Both the position numbers and the translations under genes were made by a program. The notes below the pieces were generated by a model. The model was not told where the DNA came from, searched no databases, and saw only the letters and a list, made by a program, of their open reading frames with translations. Source: G965233625 sp965233625 (lineage in GTDB: Bacteria; Planctomycetota; Planctomycetia; Pirellulales; Pirellulaceae). From it: DNA of 64,000 nt. Below are positions 52,569-61,158 of the stretch, one piece after another (within the stretch, counting starts at the first letter, position 1; each line of letters opens with the position of its first letter). The stretch is from contig OZ247499.1 of NCBI GenBank assembly GCA_965233625.1, positions 744,001 to 808,000 on the forward strand, given 5' to 3'.

Positions 52569-53933
52569 TCACGCGTCGACAGCCTGAAGCTGCTTGAGTG
52601 TCGCCACGGCTGAGCGGATTTTCTTCGTCTGCTGGCGGTGGCGTTTCAGACCGGCGATCAGCGACGTGACGGCGTTCTGTGATTCGCGAAGTGACGCTTT
52701 CAGGTGCTCCGCAGAGCTAATCAATTCGCTGGCGGTCTGGTGCTCCTGGTCAGTGGTGGCGTTGTGAGGCATCTCTGGTGCGTTTTCCTCTTTGGGATGA
52801 TGATGGTTGTCATTTGGGGTCGGCGTTGATTGAATCCGCAACGCATCTGGCTGCGGCTTGACGATCGCGTCTTTGCCGAGCGTAGCCCACACATAGTCCC
52901 GCGTGGGTTCATGGCAGCGGACTGGCGTTTCAGTGTCATTAACACTGATCGAACGGAAGCCGAGTTTCATTGCCCGCGACAGGTAGCCCCGGTTGGTGGC
53001 AAAGCGGATCGCTGCACCTTCACGGTGCGATTGCGATAGCACAATATCTGTTAACTTCTGGCTGGAAGTTGCGGCGGCTCTCAGAGTGACTGCGCCATTG
53101 AGGTCGACTGTGACTGGATCGTTGAGTGAGTCGCTACTATCCAGCTTCGATACGGTTTCTGTTAGAAACGCCGCGTCAGCGTCTGCCACGTGCATGGTCG
53201 CCTTCGCCTGGTTGGCTGTGCCCACCAGGTTATCGATATCTGGGAAACGGACCTTACCCGCATGTCGAAGCCAGATCGTCCACGGCCCGGCAGCGATCAC
53301 GACAAAGTCCACGGTGCAGCCAACTTCGACCAGTGCTCCACTTTGCAGTTCTCCGGTCGAGAGCAGGCTGTTCGCGGGAATTAGCCTGTCATCGTGCCAG
53401 GGAAAGCCGAAGCCGTGCTGGACCAGCATCTGCCGGCTGTCCGATGCGGCAATCTGCCCGATGCCGCCGCGTAAACGGATGTGATCAAGCCCAAATCGCG
53501 TCGAGTTCCCCGTGGTCAGCGCTGCATCACGCAGGGAATCTAGTAGCCGGGGAGGATTAGGAACGAAGTTGTCAGGCAGGGACGGAAACGCGTCCGGCTC
53601 TTCAGTAGCTGGCAGTTCCGCCGTCATCGGCATGGGACCATCCTGCCAATCTGCGAAGACGATGTCACCTTCCTGACGGAACGTAACGGTTTCACGCGAC
53701 CGCGTTCCTTCGCACCGCCGTAGCAACTCAAACGGTGCACGTATCTCACACATGCTGGCCGCGCCGGCAATACGGTACTCGATCGCAAAGTCTTCGTTGC
53801 CGGCGCGGAGTGTGACGCCGTGTTCATCACCTACCAGGGTGATGGGTGGGCCTTTCTGTTTTGCCTTGATTCCAAAGCCGCGACAAAGGGCGATCCGTAC
53901 CTTCTTCAGAAGCGTCCGTGAAAGCGTAATCAT
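52569..53933 (-). CDS. DNA sliding clamp (DnaN)-like protein
   Basis: The 454-residue protein matches the three-domain beta-clamp plan. Domain 1: EIRAPFELLRRCEG and FPSLPDNFVP, where bacterial clamps have EFPxLP. Domain 2: RFGLDHIRLRGGIGQIAASDSRQML, like the typical R-x-L-x-G-V-x-L...VATDGHRL region. Domain 3: KVRFPDIDNLV and FATNRGYLSRAMKLGFRSISV followed by RDYVWATLG, resembling the FNxxYLxxxLK and MP-L ending. An extra 100-residue helical tail follows (SAEHLKASLRESQNAVTSLI). It is diverged from chromosomal DnaN and sits in a mobile block. Whether it encircles DNA is inference. Confidence 0.62.
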   Translation of the reverse strand: MITLSRTLLKKVRIALCRGFGIKAKQKGPPITLVGDEHGVTLRAGNEDFAIEYRIAGAASMCEIRAPFELLRRCEGTRSRETVTFRQEGDIVFADWQDGPMPMTAELPATEEPDAFPSLPDNFVPNPPRLLDSLRDAALTTGNSTRFGLDHIRLRGGIGQIAASDSRQMLVQHGFGFPWHDDRLIPANSLLSTGELQSGALVEVGCTVDFVVIAAGPWTIWLRHAGKVRFPDIDNLVGTANQAKATMHVADADAAFLTETVSKLDSSDSLNDPVTVDLNGAVTLRAAATSSQKLTDIVLSQSHREGAAIRFATNRGYLSRAMKLGFRSISVNDTETPVRCHEPTRDYVWATLGKDAIVKPQPDALRIQSTPTPNDNHHHPKEENAPEMPHNATTDQEHQTASELISSAEHLKASLRESQNAVTSLIAGLKRHRQQTKKIRSAVATLKQLQAVDA

Positions 53934-54009
53934 GAGTTCTCCTTGGTAAATGCCAATGCCGCCCCACTGTTAACTGGGGGCGGCGAATGGACGGTGGACT
54001 AGCGGGCTA

Positions 54010-54225
54010 TCAGGCAGCCCTGCGGAAGGGCGGCTGCTCTACGATCGCCACGTTGCGGTGGCGGTCAGCTTCGTCCCAGTCAACGAATCGCGCGAGTTCG
54101 TCGAGCGGGTCTGCTTCATAACCTTCAGCGTCAGGCTCCAACATGGAAAAACCGCGATGCTGGATTTCCGCGAGGTCTTCGCCCGTTGCATCTGCGACAA
54201 GCTGGTTGAGTTGATCCTGTGTCAT
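54010..54225 (-). CDS. Small acidic protein, 71 residues
   Basis: ATG 54225 follows GGAG by nine bases. MTQDQLNQLVADATGEDLAEIQHRGFSMLEP opens a small acidic protein; DPLDELARFVDWDEADRHR follows. The VADATGEDL-x(5)-GF pattern is common in short planctomycete island proteins. No function known. It lies 76 bases upstream of the clamp-like gene, in the same direction. Confidence 0.6.
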   Translation of the reverse strand: MTQDQLNQLVADATGEDLAEIQHRGFSMLEPDAEGYEADPLDELARFVDWDEADRHRNVAIVEQPPFRRAA

Positions 54226-54252
54226 TTGCGTTGACTCCAATTCAAGAAAGAG

Positions 54253-54276
54253 AAAACGCCGCCCATCAGGCGGCGC
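54253..54276 (-). terminator. Intrinsic terminator
   Basis: CGCCGCC (54257-54263) pairs perfectly with GGCGGCG (54269-54275) around CATCA; on the minus strand four T follow. It lies 28 bases upstream of the 71-residue gene start. Confidence 0.65.
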
Positions 54277-54304
54277 AGAAGAACCGCCCACGTGGGCAAG
54301 AAAC

Positions 54305-54330
54305 GAAAACAGCCCGCTTCGTGGCGGGCG
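54305..54330 (-). terminator. Intrinsic terminator after the 33-residue ORF
   Basis: GCCCGC (54312-54317) pairs with GCGGGC (54324-54329) around TTCGTG; read leftward it is followed by TGTTTTCG. It lies 30 bases past the stop of the small ORF at 54360. Confidence 0.6.
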
Positions 54331-54359
54331 GATATGGGTTAGAAGTTAGTGGTGCTTCG

Positions 54360-54461
54360 TTAGATCACCATCTGGGCGATCTGCTCGTTAGTGAACACCG
54401 TGTACACCGGGGGCGGCTTCAGCCTGGGCGATCTCTCTGCTGTTACAAATCTGGCGAACAT
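54360..54461 (-). CDS. Small protein, 33 residues
   Basis: ATG 54461 follows GGAGG (complement of 54470-54474) by eight bases, the best ribosome site in the block. The product MFARFVTAERSPRLKPPPVY, then TVFTNEQIAQMVI ends at TAA 54360-54362. A terminator follows. It looks expressed, yet it is too short for family assignment. Confidence 0.5.
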   Translation of the reverse strand: MFARFVTAERSPRLKPPPVYTVFTNEQIAQMVI

Positions 54462-54672
54462 GACGAAATCCTCCAGACTGAGTACTTCCTTGTAACCGAC
54501 TTGCCCGCGTTTTGACTTCGGTGCGTTGCTTGCGCCGCCGCTGACGACCTGGGGCAGATTATTAGCACGCAGCGACCAGAATGAACCGCCTACCTGGATA
54601 AGAAGTGGCGGCGTTGTACAGGACTCTGTGGTTGCGCAGAAATCCGTTCAGCTAGGCTCTCGCTGCGGTAAG

Positions 54673-54689
54673 AGCGGGACGCCCCCGCT
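54673..54689 (-). repeat. Hairpin just downstream of the variable region
   Basis: AGCGGG (54673-54678) and CCCGCT (54684-54689) enclose ACGCC. It lies 32 bases past the stop codon of the caspase-FGE gene. Diversity-generating retroelements often have a stem-loop at this position, where it promotes retrohoming. Confidence 0.5.
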
Positions 54690-54720
54690 TCCTCCCGGTC
54701 TACCTGCGCTCGCAGCTCCG

Positions 54721-56376
54721 CTACTTGCCGGAGCCGGCCGGACTGAGGGCGACACGGAAGCCCATGCTGAAGCGCCGGTAGCCGGGGGTGAGCCTGTTGC
54801 GGTTCGCCGACCGCGCGCCCTGCGGGAAGCTGAACCAGCTACCGCCGCGGTACACCCGGTAGGAGCCCGCATTGGGGCCTTGAGGATCAGTGACTGCACC
54901 TTGAGGATAATCGCCAGACCAGTCCGAACACCACTCATAGACATTGCCGTGCATATCGTAGAGTCCCCAGGCGTTCGGCTTTTTCAAGCCAACAGAGTGA
55001 GCGTATTTTTCACCGATGTCATAAGCATTTTCGCCGAACCATGCATAGTTTTTCAGTTGTGAGTAACTGGCGTCATCACCGAAAGAAAATCGCGTCGTCG
55101 TACCGGCACGGCAGGCGTACTCCCACTCCGCTTCCGTGGGTAGCCGGTATGATTGCGCCGCCGTGATCCGCCCCGCCGCCCGCTCCCGCTTCGTCAGCGC
55201 CGCGCAGAACTTCACCGCGTCGTCCCAGCTCACATACGTCGCCGGATACGAAGAACCGGCTTTCGCATACGTCTTATTCTTCCACGGTTCATCACCCATC
55301 ACCGCCTTCCACTCGCCTTGCGTGACTTCATGTACCCCCAGGTAAAACGGCTTCGTCAGTTTCACCCGGTGCTGCGTTTCATAATCGTCCCGGCCTTTCT
55401 CACTTGCCGGGCTACCCATCAGGAACTCCGCGGCAGGGATATACGCCAGCTTCGCGCCCAGGCTATTGGTGATCGTGGAGCCGGGCGCGGGCTCTGACGA
55501 AAGCGGCAGCAGCCACTGGCCGGTAATGTCGCCACGGAGCTGTGGTGTCTGCGCCCGGTTGAGCTGCCGAGCGTACGCCGACGTTTCACTGCGGGCGGTC
55601 ATCGCCAGTTCCAGCAGGTCCAGCCGTCCATCAGCCCCGGCAGTTTTCTTCTGCCACGCTTTCATAACATGGTGAAAGAACACGCCGTGTTTCAACCCGC
55701 CGTCTTCAAACGACTGCTGACCCGGTGCGCAACTGAACAGCGCTACGATCCCCTTACCAGCAGGCGACGCCTGCCGCGAGAAGGCGGCGACCTGATTGAG
55801 GTCAATCACCTTGCGGTTGCCTGCTGTCTTCGGAATCAAGTCTTCCGTCAACGGCTGATCACGGCAGGCATCTACCAGCAGCAGCTTTCGACCGGCCCGA
55901 CATTTGCCCAGACGGTCGTAGATTTCGCTGAGCGAGACCAGAGACGTGCGATCCTTGGCCGGCTTGAGCAGCTCGCGGATGTCCGCGCCCAGCGGGCAGA
56001 AGTAGTTTTCGATCTCGCCCTCGCGCTGCACGCCGTGCCCGCTGAACGCCACGATCACGGAATCGTTGGGGCCAAGTCCCGTCAACAGCAGGTCGAGCTG
56101 GCGACGGATTTTATCCGCTTCGGGCTGGTGCCTGAAAGACTTCAGGTTCCGCACATCATCGTGCATCACCACGATGTTCGATTCCCGCACGCCATTCTTC
56201 TTCAGCAAGTCTGCGAATTCCAGCATGTCACCACGTGCGAATCGCAGCTTGCTAAGCACTTTGCCATCGTAGTCCTGAACGCCCACTAATAGTGCGTAAT
56301 AGTCACCGCCCTGAGCGAGAGCAGTAGCTGGCAGAAGTGCGACGGCAATAAAGAACGGAAGAATCAGACGGATCAT
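54721..56376 (-). CDS. Caspase (C14)-FGE fusion, candidate DGR target
   Basis: ATG 56376 gives a 551-residue secreted product: signal peptide MIRLILPFFIAVALLPATALA; a peptidase C14 p20 domain with catalytic His in AFSGHGVQ and Cys in LLVDACRDQP; a linker; and a C-terminal formylglycine-generating (FGE/SUMF1) C-type-lectin-like domain (GSPASEKGRDDYETQHRVKL, PTEAEWEYACRAGT, YDMHGNVYEWCSDWSG, YRGGSWFSFPQ). The last 45 residues show codons typical of a diversity-generating retroelement variable region. Such protease-FGE proteins are known DGR targets. A toxic or signalling effector tuned by ligand binding is inferred. It lies in the island block between the 56.5 kb small gene and the clamp-like gene. 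Confidence 0.83.
   Translation of the reverse strand: MIRLILPFFIAVALLPATALAQGGDYYALLVGVQDYDGKVLSKLRFARGDMLEFADLLKKNGVRESNIVVMHDDVRNLKSFRHQPEADKIRRQLDLLLTGLGPNDSVIVAFSGHGVQREGEIENYFCPLGADIRELLKPAKDRTSLVSLSEIYDRLGKCRAGRKLLLVDACRDQPLTEDLIPKTAGNRKVIDLNQVAAFSRQASPAGKGIVALFSCAPGQQSFEDGGLKHGVFFHHVMKAWQKKTAGADGRLDLLELAMTARSETSAYARQLNRAQTPQLRGDITGQWLLPLSSEPAPGSTITNSLGAKLAYIPAAEFLMGSPASEKGRDDYETQHRVKLTKPFYLGVHEVTQGEWKAVMGDEPWKNKTYAKAGSSYPATYVSWDDAVKFCAALTKRERAAGRITAAQSYRLPTEAEWEYACRAGTTTRFSFGDDASYSQLKNYAWFGENAYDIGEKYAHSVGLKKPNAWGLYDMHGNVYEWCSDWSGDYPQGAVTDPQGPNAGSYRVYRGGSWFSFPQGARSANRNRLTPGYRRFSMGFRVALSPAGSGK
54735..54860 (-). other. Putative DGR variable region
   Basis: On the coding strand the codons for VY, WFSF, PQGA, RLTP, GYRRFSM read TAC, TTC, AGC, TTC, GGC, CTC, TAC, CGC, TTC, AGC: ten NNC codons consistent with A-to-N changes from AAC, while neighbouring AAC codons (ANRN) stay. 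The expected template would carry AAC at these positions. No template repeat was found in the window. Confidence 0.5.
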
Positions 56377-56447
56377 TGCGGTATCCAAGTTGTGTGCGCA
56401 GACATCTCCTCTTCAGTCTAACAATTCTACATGCGGTTTCTCCGATT

Positions 56448-56732
56448 TCAGCGGACACTTTTTCTCATGAGACTTCGCCGGCTGTTGCAATCGGTACGAC
56501 TTAACCAGTTAGCCTCCAGCCACGCGACTTCAACCGCCAATGCCAATGAACGACTGGCGAACGGCCCCAGCACCGGCCCGCCTACCGGCGAAAGATCGGC
56601 CGTCCACAAGCCGCCAGAAACTGGCTCAACATGCGATCCGCGGCGTATCGTGAGCTCTCCCAGACTAGCAAGGTCGATCTGCTCGCCGTACACGCAGCGG
56701 ACGGAGCCGTCAGGTTCGATGACAATCTGCAT
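56448..56732 (-). CDS. Conserved island protein, 94 residues
   Basis: ATG 56732 follows GGAG by six bases; an in-frame ATG at 56738 is also possible. MQIVIEPDGSVRCVYGEQIDL opens a beta-rich protein; ELTIRRGSHVEPVSGGLWTADLSPVGGPVLG follows with ALAVEVAWLEANWL. This pattern recurs in planctomycete and cyanobacterial mobile regions beside DUF3150 and AAA+ genes. It probably forms a small complex part of the block; no biochemical role known. The DUF3150-like gene starts upstream and ends three bases before it. Confidence 0.72.
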   Translation of the reverse strand: MQIVIEPDGSVRCVYGEQIDLASLGELTIRRGSHVEPVSGGLWTADLSPVGGPVLGPFASRSLALAVEVAWLEANWLSRTDCNSRRSLMRKSVR

Positions 56733-56741
56733 GGTCATCTC

Positions 56742-57686
56742 CTATCTTGGCCGACGCTGGATATTGCGGCGTGGACGATCCACAAGCAGATTGTCGAGCG
56801 CTGATTGCACGTCGCTGATCTGTCCGGCGACCTGTTCGCGGAGCGTGTTGCTATCGCGGAGCTGTTGAGGCTGCACGCCGCGGATGACGGCCTGCGCCTG
56901 CTCGACCAGGTCGTCGAGCTGTTCGCTGGAACTGATGCTGAGCTGCCGGAACCGGGAGAAGAAGTCGTGCAGGTTCGTGACCGCACTGTCGCGGAAGACT
57001 TTGGGTTTACCGTCTTCATCACCGCGCAGACGTTCCGCCAGATGCTCGACCAGCTTCGCCAGTTCCTCCGTGAAAGCATTCTCTGCGAGTTGCACGGCTT
57101 CACTGAACCGGGCCTGCATACGCTGACACTCCTGCTGGTAAAGCTGCGGGGACAGCCGCTGAAGATACTGCGGTGGCTCGACGGATGGGAAATCCCAGGC
57201 AAGGTCGAACAGTCCCACCAGCGTCTGCGGATAATCGGCGTCGCTATACAGATCGCCCAACCGCTGCCTAGCTGCGGTTTTCAACTCGTCGAAACAGCGG
57301 TCCAGTTGCTGCACCGCCTCCAGCAGTTCCGCTTTGAACGAAGTCAGCTGCGTGCTGATCAAGCTAATGTCATCACGGCGGATCAGCCGGATGCCAGCTT
57401 CAGGAAACGGCAGCGACTTCGACTTCCAGAGCTGCGTCGCCTGACCACGAAGCTGCGTCACTGCCTTAAACTTAGGATGCCGGACATTTAGCAGCTTTTT
57501 GCCTGCCGACAGAAAATCACCCTGTGCGCCGAATGATTCAGCCGCGCGGGCTTTCTGCTCACGGGAAAGGGTCTTACGCACACCGAACCAGGTAAACGAC
57601 AATCGCATAGCAGCCGTGGTTTCACGCAGGCGATTGCTCGCCGATGTCAATGTTTGAGTTGCGGGTTCGTCTAACATGATGGACAT
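56742..57686 (-). CDS. DUF3150-like protein
   Basis: ATG 57686 has AAGGAG eight bases upstream. The 314-residue product MSIMLDEPATQTLTSASNRL contains the DUF3150 pattern FTWFGVRKTLSREQKARAAE, IRLIRRDDISLISTQLTSFKAELLEAVQQLD and helical LVEHLAERL to the end. It is largely coiled-coil helical. DUF3150 genes are often found on conjugative or plasmid-like elements beside CbbQ/MoxR-type ATPases; here a Ycf46-like ATPase and DUF1257/DUF2997 replace them. A structural partner role for the ATPase is inference. Confidence 0.72.
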   Translation of the reverse strand: MSIMLDEPATQTLTSASNRLRETTAAMRLSFTWFGVRKTLSREQKARAAESFGAQGDFLSAGKKLLNVRHPKFKAVTQLRGQATQLWKSKSLPFPEAGIRLIRRDDISLISTQLTSFKAELLEAVQQLDRCFDELKTAARQRLGDLYSDADYPQTLVGLFDLAWDFPSVEPPQYLQRLSPQLYQQECQRMQARFSEAVQLAENAFTEELAKLVEHLAERLRGDEDGKPKVFRDSAVTNLHDFFSRFRQLSISSSEQLDDLVEQAQAVIRGVQPQQLRDSNTLREQVAGQISDVQSALDNLLVDRPRRNIQRRPR

Positions 57687-57781
57687 TCGTTTCTCCTTAG
57701 ATGTATAAACTTTGGGTCTGTTTTTGTTGGTGTCGCCCGGACTAACGGAACGTGCTCTCACTCCTCAGCGCACAGGAAGCT

Positions 57782-58369
57782 ATGCAATCCGATTGTCAAG
57801 TTTGTAGCCGGCCAGCGACTGGATACTACGAATCTCTGTTGCTTTGCGCTGGGTGTCTGGATCGGATGAAAGAATGCGATCACAACTGGCTAATGAGCGA
57901 AGCTGGCCTCTTTGAATGGAATACATCCGCCCATGACCCCTTCTGGCGAGATTGGCTTCAGTCGCGGGAACTGTTCAATGTCTTCCGTAACACGGCTCAA
58001 CTCGATGGCAAACACTTGTGGCACGTGGCGGGTGGCGAAGTCTTCGAGTGGAGTCCAGAAGAAATAGACTGCCGGTTACAAGTCTGGGTATGCAATTGGG
58101 AAGTGATGGTGGCCTATCCCACTGCTGGAGAGTTGTACGGATTAGATGACGATACGGAAGGGCCGCACCAGTTTGAAGAATGGAGAACGCACCTGCGCAC
58201 CTCGCGTCCGCTAGAAACCGGGATGGTTCGCGGCCGTTGTAGTTACGGCGCGTTTGTCGCAGATAGCAATGCCACTCCGACCGTTAAATGGGCTCAAGCC
58301 GGAGACTGGGCTGCTGCTGCACGAAACTTCGGGTGCAACGGAGACAAGCGTTTGATGTTTCCCAGGTGA
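57782..58369 (+). CDS. Zinc-binding hypothetical protein, opposite strand
   Basis: From ATG 57782, 195 residues: MQSDCQVCSRPATGYYESLLLCAGC has two CxxC pairs of a zinc ribbon. A long acidic body follows (WNTSAHDPFWRDWLQSR, GEVFEWSPEEIDCRLQVWV). It stands on the + strand between genes of the minus-strand block, so it is probably an independent insertion into the block. No family recognised. Confidence 0.55.
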   Translation: MQSDCQVCSRPATGYYESLLLCAGCLDRMKECDHNWLMSEAGLFEWNTSAHDPFWRDWLQSRELFNVFRNTAQLDGKHLWHVAGGEVFEWSPEEIDCRLQVWVCNWEVMVAYPTAGELYGLDDDTEGPHQFEEWRTHLRTSRPLETGMVRGRCSYGAFVADSNATPTVKWAQAGDWAAAARNFGCNGDKRLMFPR

Positions 58370-58374
58370 AGCTT

Positions 58375-58730
58375 TCAGTTATTCGATGGATCTCGATTCA
58401 CCCGCCGACGCGATCCAGGCTTAGTTGAACCACGATGCCGGTACACGCCTGGCTGGTTTGCCGACAGGCAACGCCCACTCGCCCACGAACGTAACTGCTC
58501 TACGGATTCCGCCGCCGTCACCGCGACAGGCACGACATTCTGGGCCGCCTGCAAAAGCGGCACGTCCAAGAGCGCCGATAGCCGGCAGCAGGCTTTCACT
58601 TCCGCGCCGGTCCAGTCCGTGTCATCGGGCATCCGCTGGTCGCGGTCGATTTCGTAGAGGCCGAGATAAATGTTCCAGATGGCGTCCTTCTCTTCACGGC
58701 TGGGAAGGTCCAGGAAGAAAATCCCATCGA
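58375..58730 (-). CDS. Ycf46-like AAA+ ATPase, 3' exon
   Basis: These 118 codons complete the AAA+ gene interrupted by the group II intron. The sequence DGIFFLDLPSREEKDAIWNIYLG follows Arg-Phe made at the splice junction, then DTDWTGAEVKACCRLSALLDVPLL, the lid subdomain with the sensor-2 region, and a basic tail (STKPGSRRRVNRDPSNN). Joined to 61160-62300 the ORF is 1,497 nt, exactly 499 codons. Without splicing the product lacks the lid domain. Confidence 0.88.
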
Positions 58731-58792
58731 GTAGGGTAGGCGGCCAGCGAGTTACCTGGCGGAGCCAAGCACTTTTCCAACCGCCCCCCTCC

Positions 58793-58827
58793 GAACCGGA
58801 CGTGCCACTTGTCGCGGCATCCGGCTC
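58793..58827 (-). ncRNA. Group II intron domain V
   Basis: The minus strand reads GAGCCGGATGC ... GTCCGGTTC, a 35-base hairpin with AGC-like catalytic triad region and bulge, the most conserved intron element. It lies just upstream of domain VI and the 3' splice site. Confidence 0.88.
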
Positions 58828-58834
58828 TCCAGTG

Positions 58835-60640
58835 TCAAGATAAAGCGCGGCCATCGTGCTTTCCGGCGTGAATGGCCACATGACATGGTTCGCAGACCGT
58901 TAAGGTCTTGCGACGCATCGCCATCATGATCTTCTTCCATGTCGGTGTTTTGCGACCATCTTTACGATTGAGATCGGCCATGCGCCGGATGTGGTGGTTT
59001 TCCAAGGGAACGCCCTCGGCGCCACACAGTTGGCACTTGTCGAAATCAAGACGGTCAATCAAATCCGTTGATGTTGAAAACACCTTAACGATTCGATCCT
59101 GTATAGGCGCGAAGCGTTGCCGCTTCAGCGAGATTCCGCCGAAGTGTGTCACCAGGGCCGGTTTGTCTTTGCGAGGCACAATGACTCGAAAAGCGTTTAT
59201 CGGCCCGTTTTCGGTTTGAACTTTCACCTTGTGCTTTTTCCAGAGTGAAGCGCAGGAACACCGGTGTTTTCCTGCCAATGTTTTCACCATGGAGACTTCC
59301 AGCACCCAGCGAAGTCGGTTCATCCGAGAAGCAAGGTTGTGGGCCATTCGGTAATAGTTGACCATTCCACGAAAAACAGACTGATAGTATGAGACGATGT
59401 GAAAATCGCTCTGATACAACAGGCCATTCTGATGGTTTGGTTTTCCTTTTGCCGAGTATTCCTTGACCTTGGCTTCGATGACGTCCCTCGGGACATAGAA
59501 TCCCACTTGGCCATTCACGCAGCGTCTCAAGCCACCGCCCTTGCCGGGCGAGACTTTCGTGTTGCTGCTCATGACCTGCACTTCGTAACCCAGAAAACGG
59601 GCTTTGCCTTGGCTGGCGTGAGTAATCAAAGTCTTCGATTCCGAGAGCGACAACTTGAGCGTAGCGCCCAAGAAGTCTCGAATCTTCTCTTTGATCTCCA
59701 CCGCTTCGGCTTTAGGTCCCGTGAATCCGAGCAAGAAATCGTCGGCGTAACGCACGTAATGCAGACGACGGAAATCGGGGTCCTGCGTATCACGAGAGGG
59801 AACCGCCCTTCTTTGCCGGACCAGTTCTCGATACTCGTGTGCAGTCCATTTGTCGCGATGATGGTTGATCAGATTGTTCAACCGTCGCCACTCAGGATTC
59901 CATCGTCTAACATCGCCACGGTTATACCGGGGAAGAAGTTCTAGCTCCACGAACTTGTCGAGACGATCAAGGTAGATATTGGAAAGGATGGGTGAGCAAA
60001 CACCGCCCTGCGGAGTTCCGCTGAACGTGTCGCCGTAAACCCAGTCTTCCAGGTATCCAGCCTGAAGCATCGTCCGAATCAGTTTCATGAAACGGTTGTC
60101 GTGAATCTTTTCTCCCAGCATCGACAACAAGACCTTGTGGTCAATCGTGTCGAAGCATTGGGAGATGTCGCCCTCAATAAACCAGCGGGTTCCTTTCCAT
60201 CTGGAAACTTGATGGAGGGCGTCATGGCATCCGAGGCCGGAGCGAAAACCATAGCTCAGCGAGCTGAACTGCGGTTCGTAGTACAGTTCCAGAATGAACT
60301 TAATCACCTGCTGGACCAGTTTATCCGACCAACTAGGAATGCCGAGCGGACGTGTGCCGCCACGTTTCTTCGGGATGTGCAATCGCCGAACCGGCTTCCA
60401 GACCCAATCGCCGTCCCGCAGGACTTGCGCGATGCGTTGGATTTTGGCGCGACTCATGCCATCGACAGTTTCACCGTCGACGCCCTGCGTGGTGGCTCCG
60501 TCATTCTTCCCGATCTTGGCGTACGCCTCGATGAGAAGGTCTTCACGACAGATGTGGCGATAGACCCGCTCAAGGCAGAGTCCCCGCTGTCCTCTATCCG
60601 AGAGAACTTCGACCAACTTATGGATAGGTTGCATTCGCAA
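58835..60640 (-). CDS. ltrA: Group II intron reverse transcriptase/maturase with HNH
   Basis: The 601-residue protein has RT motifs: RPLGIPSWSDKLVQQVIKFILE, YGFRSGLGCHDAL, EGDISQCFDTID, GTPQGGVCSPILSNIYLDRLD and VRYADDFLLGF. The maturase X domain follows (YYQSVFRGMVNYYRMAHN). The C-terminal HNH endonuclease is seen in CQLCGAEGVPLENHHIRRMADLN and LTVCEPCHVAIHAGKHDG. It splices the intron and primes reverse transcription during retrohoming. Located within the intron, it is encoded in domain IV. Confidence 0.95.
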   Translation of the reverse strand: MRMQPIHKLVEVLSDRGQRGLCLERVYRHICREDLLIEAYAKIGKNDGATTQGVDGETVDGMSRAKIQRIAQVLRDGDWVWKPVRRLHIPKKRGGTRPLGIPSWSDKLVQQVIKFILELYYEPQFSSLSYGFRSGLGCHDALHQVSRWKGTRWFIEGDISQCFDTIDHKVLLSMLGEKIHDNRFMKLIRTMLQAGYLEDWVYGDTFSGTPQGGVCSPILSNIYLDRLDKFVELELLPRYNRGDVRRWNPEWRRLNNLINHHRDKWTAHEYRELVRQRRAVPSRDTQDPDFRRLHYVRYADDFLLGFTGPKAEAVEIKEKIRDFLGATLKLSLSESKTLITHASQGKARFLGYEVQVMSSNTKVSPGKGGGLRRCVNGQVGFYVPRDVIEAKVKEYSAKGKPNHQNGLLYQSDFHIVSYYQSVFRGMVNYYRMAHNLASRMNRLRWVLEVSMVKTLAGKHRCSCASLWKKHKVKVQTENGPINAFRVIVPRKDKPALVTHFGGISLKRQRFAPIQDRIVKVFSTSTDLIDRLDFDKCQLCGAEGVPLENHHIRRMADLNRKDGRKTPTWKKIMMAMRRKTLTVCEPCHVAIHAGKHDGRALS

Positions 60641-61158
60641 TACTCCTGAAAAACATGGTCTGAGTTTCTCTTAACACCTGTCCCCCTTCGTCATGTCCCG
60701 GGCATTACCCCGGGCGTTTGGCTACTATGGGGACTCCGTTACCGTAGGGCTCTCGCCCCTTAGGCAATCCCGCATTCCAGCTAGTTCGACGTAATAGCAA
60801 GGTTTCAGGATCTCCACTCAAGCTCTTAAGGCCTCTCACTGAGGCCCTGTCTTCGTCGGTGAACTTCCCTTCGGCAAAAGGTTCAAACCGAAGATCGACG
60901 AAGCAACCCAACCGATAGTTCGTGTAGGTTGGGGAGGCGCTAGACTCGTGAGCTTTGGAGTTCAAGCAATCCAGCCTTATCCACTCCTTGCAGGACTCGC
61001 AACGCGGTTTCATAACGAACTTCCGTAAACCCGTTTACTTTCCAGACATGCTATGTTGAGGTCATCCCTTTCGGGAATCGCCTAGCCTGGCGTCCTCCAG
61101 GTGTTGTTCACAACCTGGGTGTCTAAAACACAATCAAAACTAGCCGTAAAACGGCGCA
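60641..61158 (-). other. Group II intron 5' structural domains (I-III)
   Basis: No protein is encoded between the maturase start and the 5' splice site. The stretch is the ribozyme part (domains I to III and the start of IV). A GACCTC sequence on the minus strand near 61058-61063 could pair with the exon GAGGT as an exon-binding site, but I did not fold the RNA. Confidence 0.7.

Noticed and set aside
54526..55062. 178-residue + strand ORF
   Set aside because: It is antisense to the FGE domain, which has clear homology and correct codon use.
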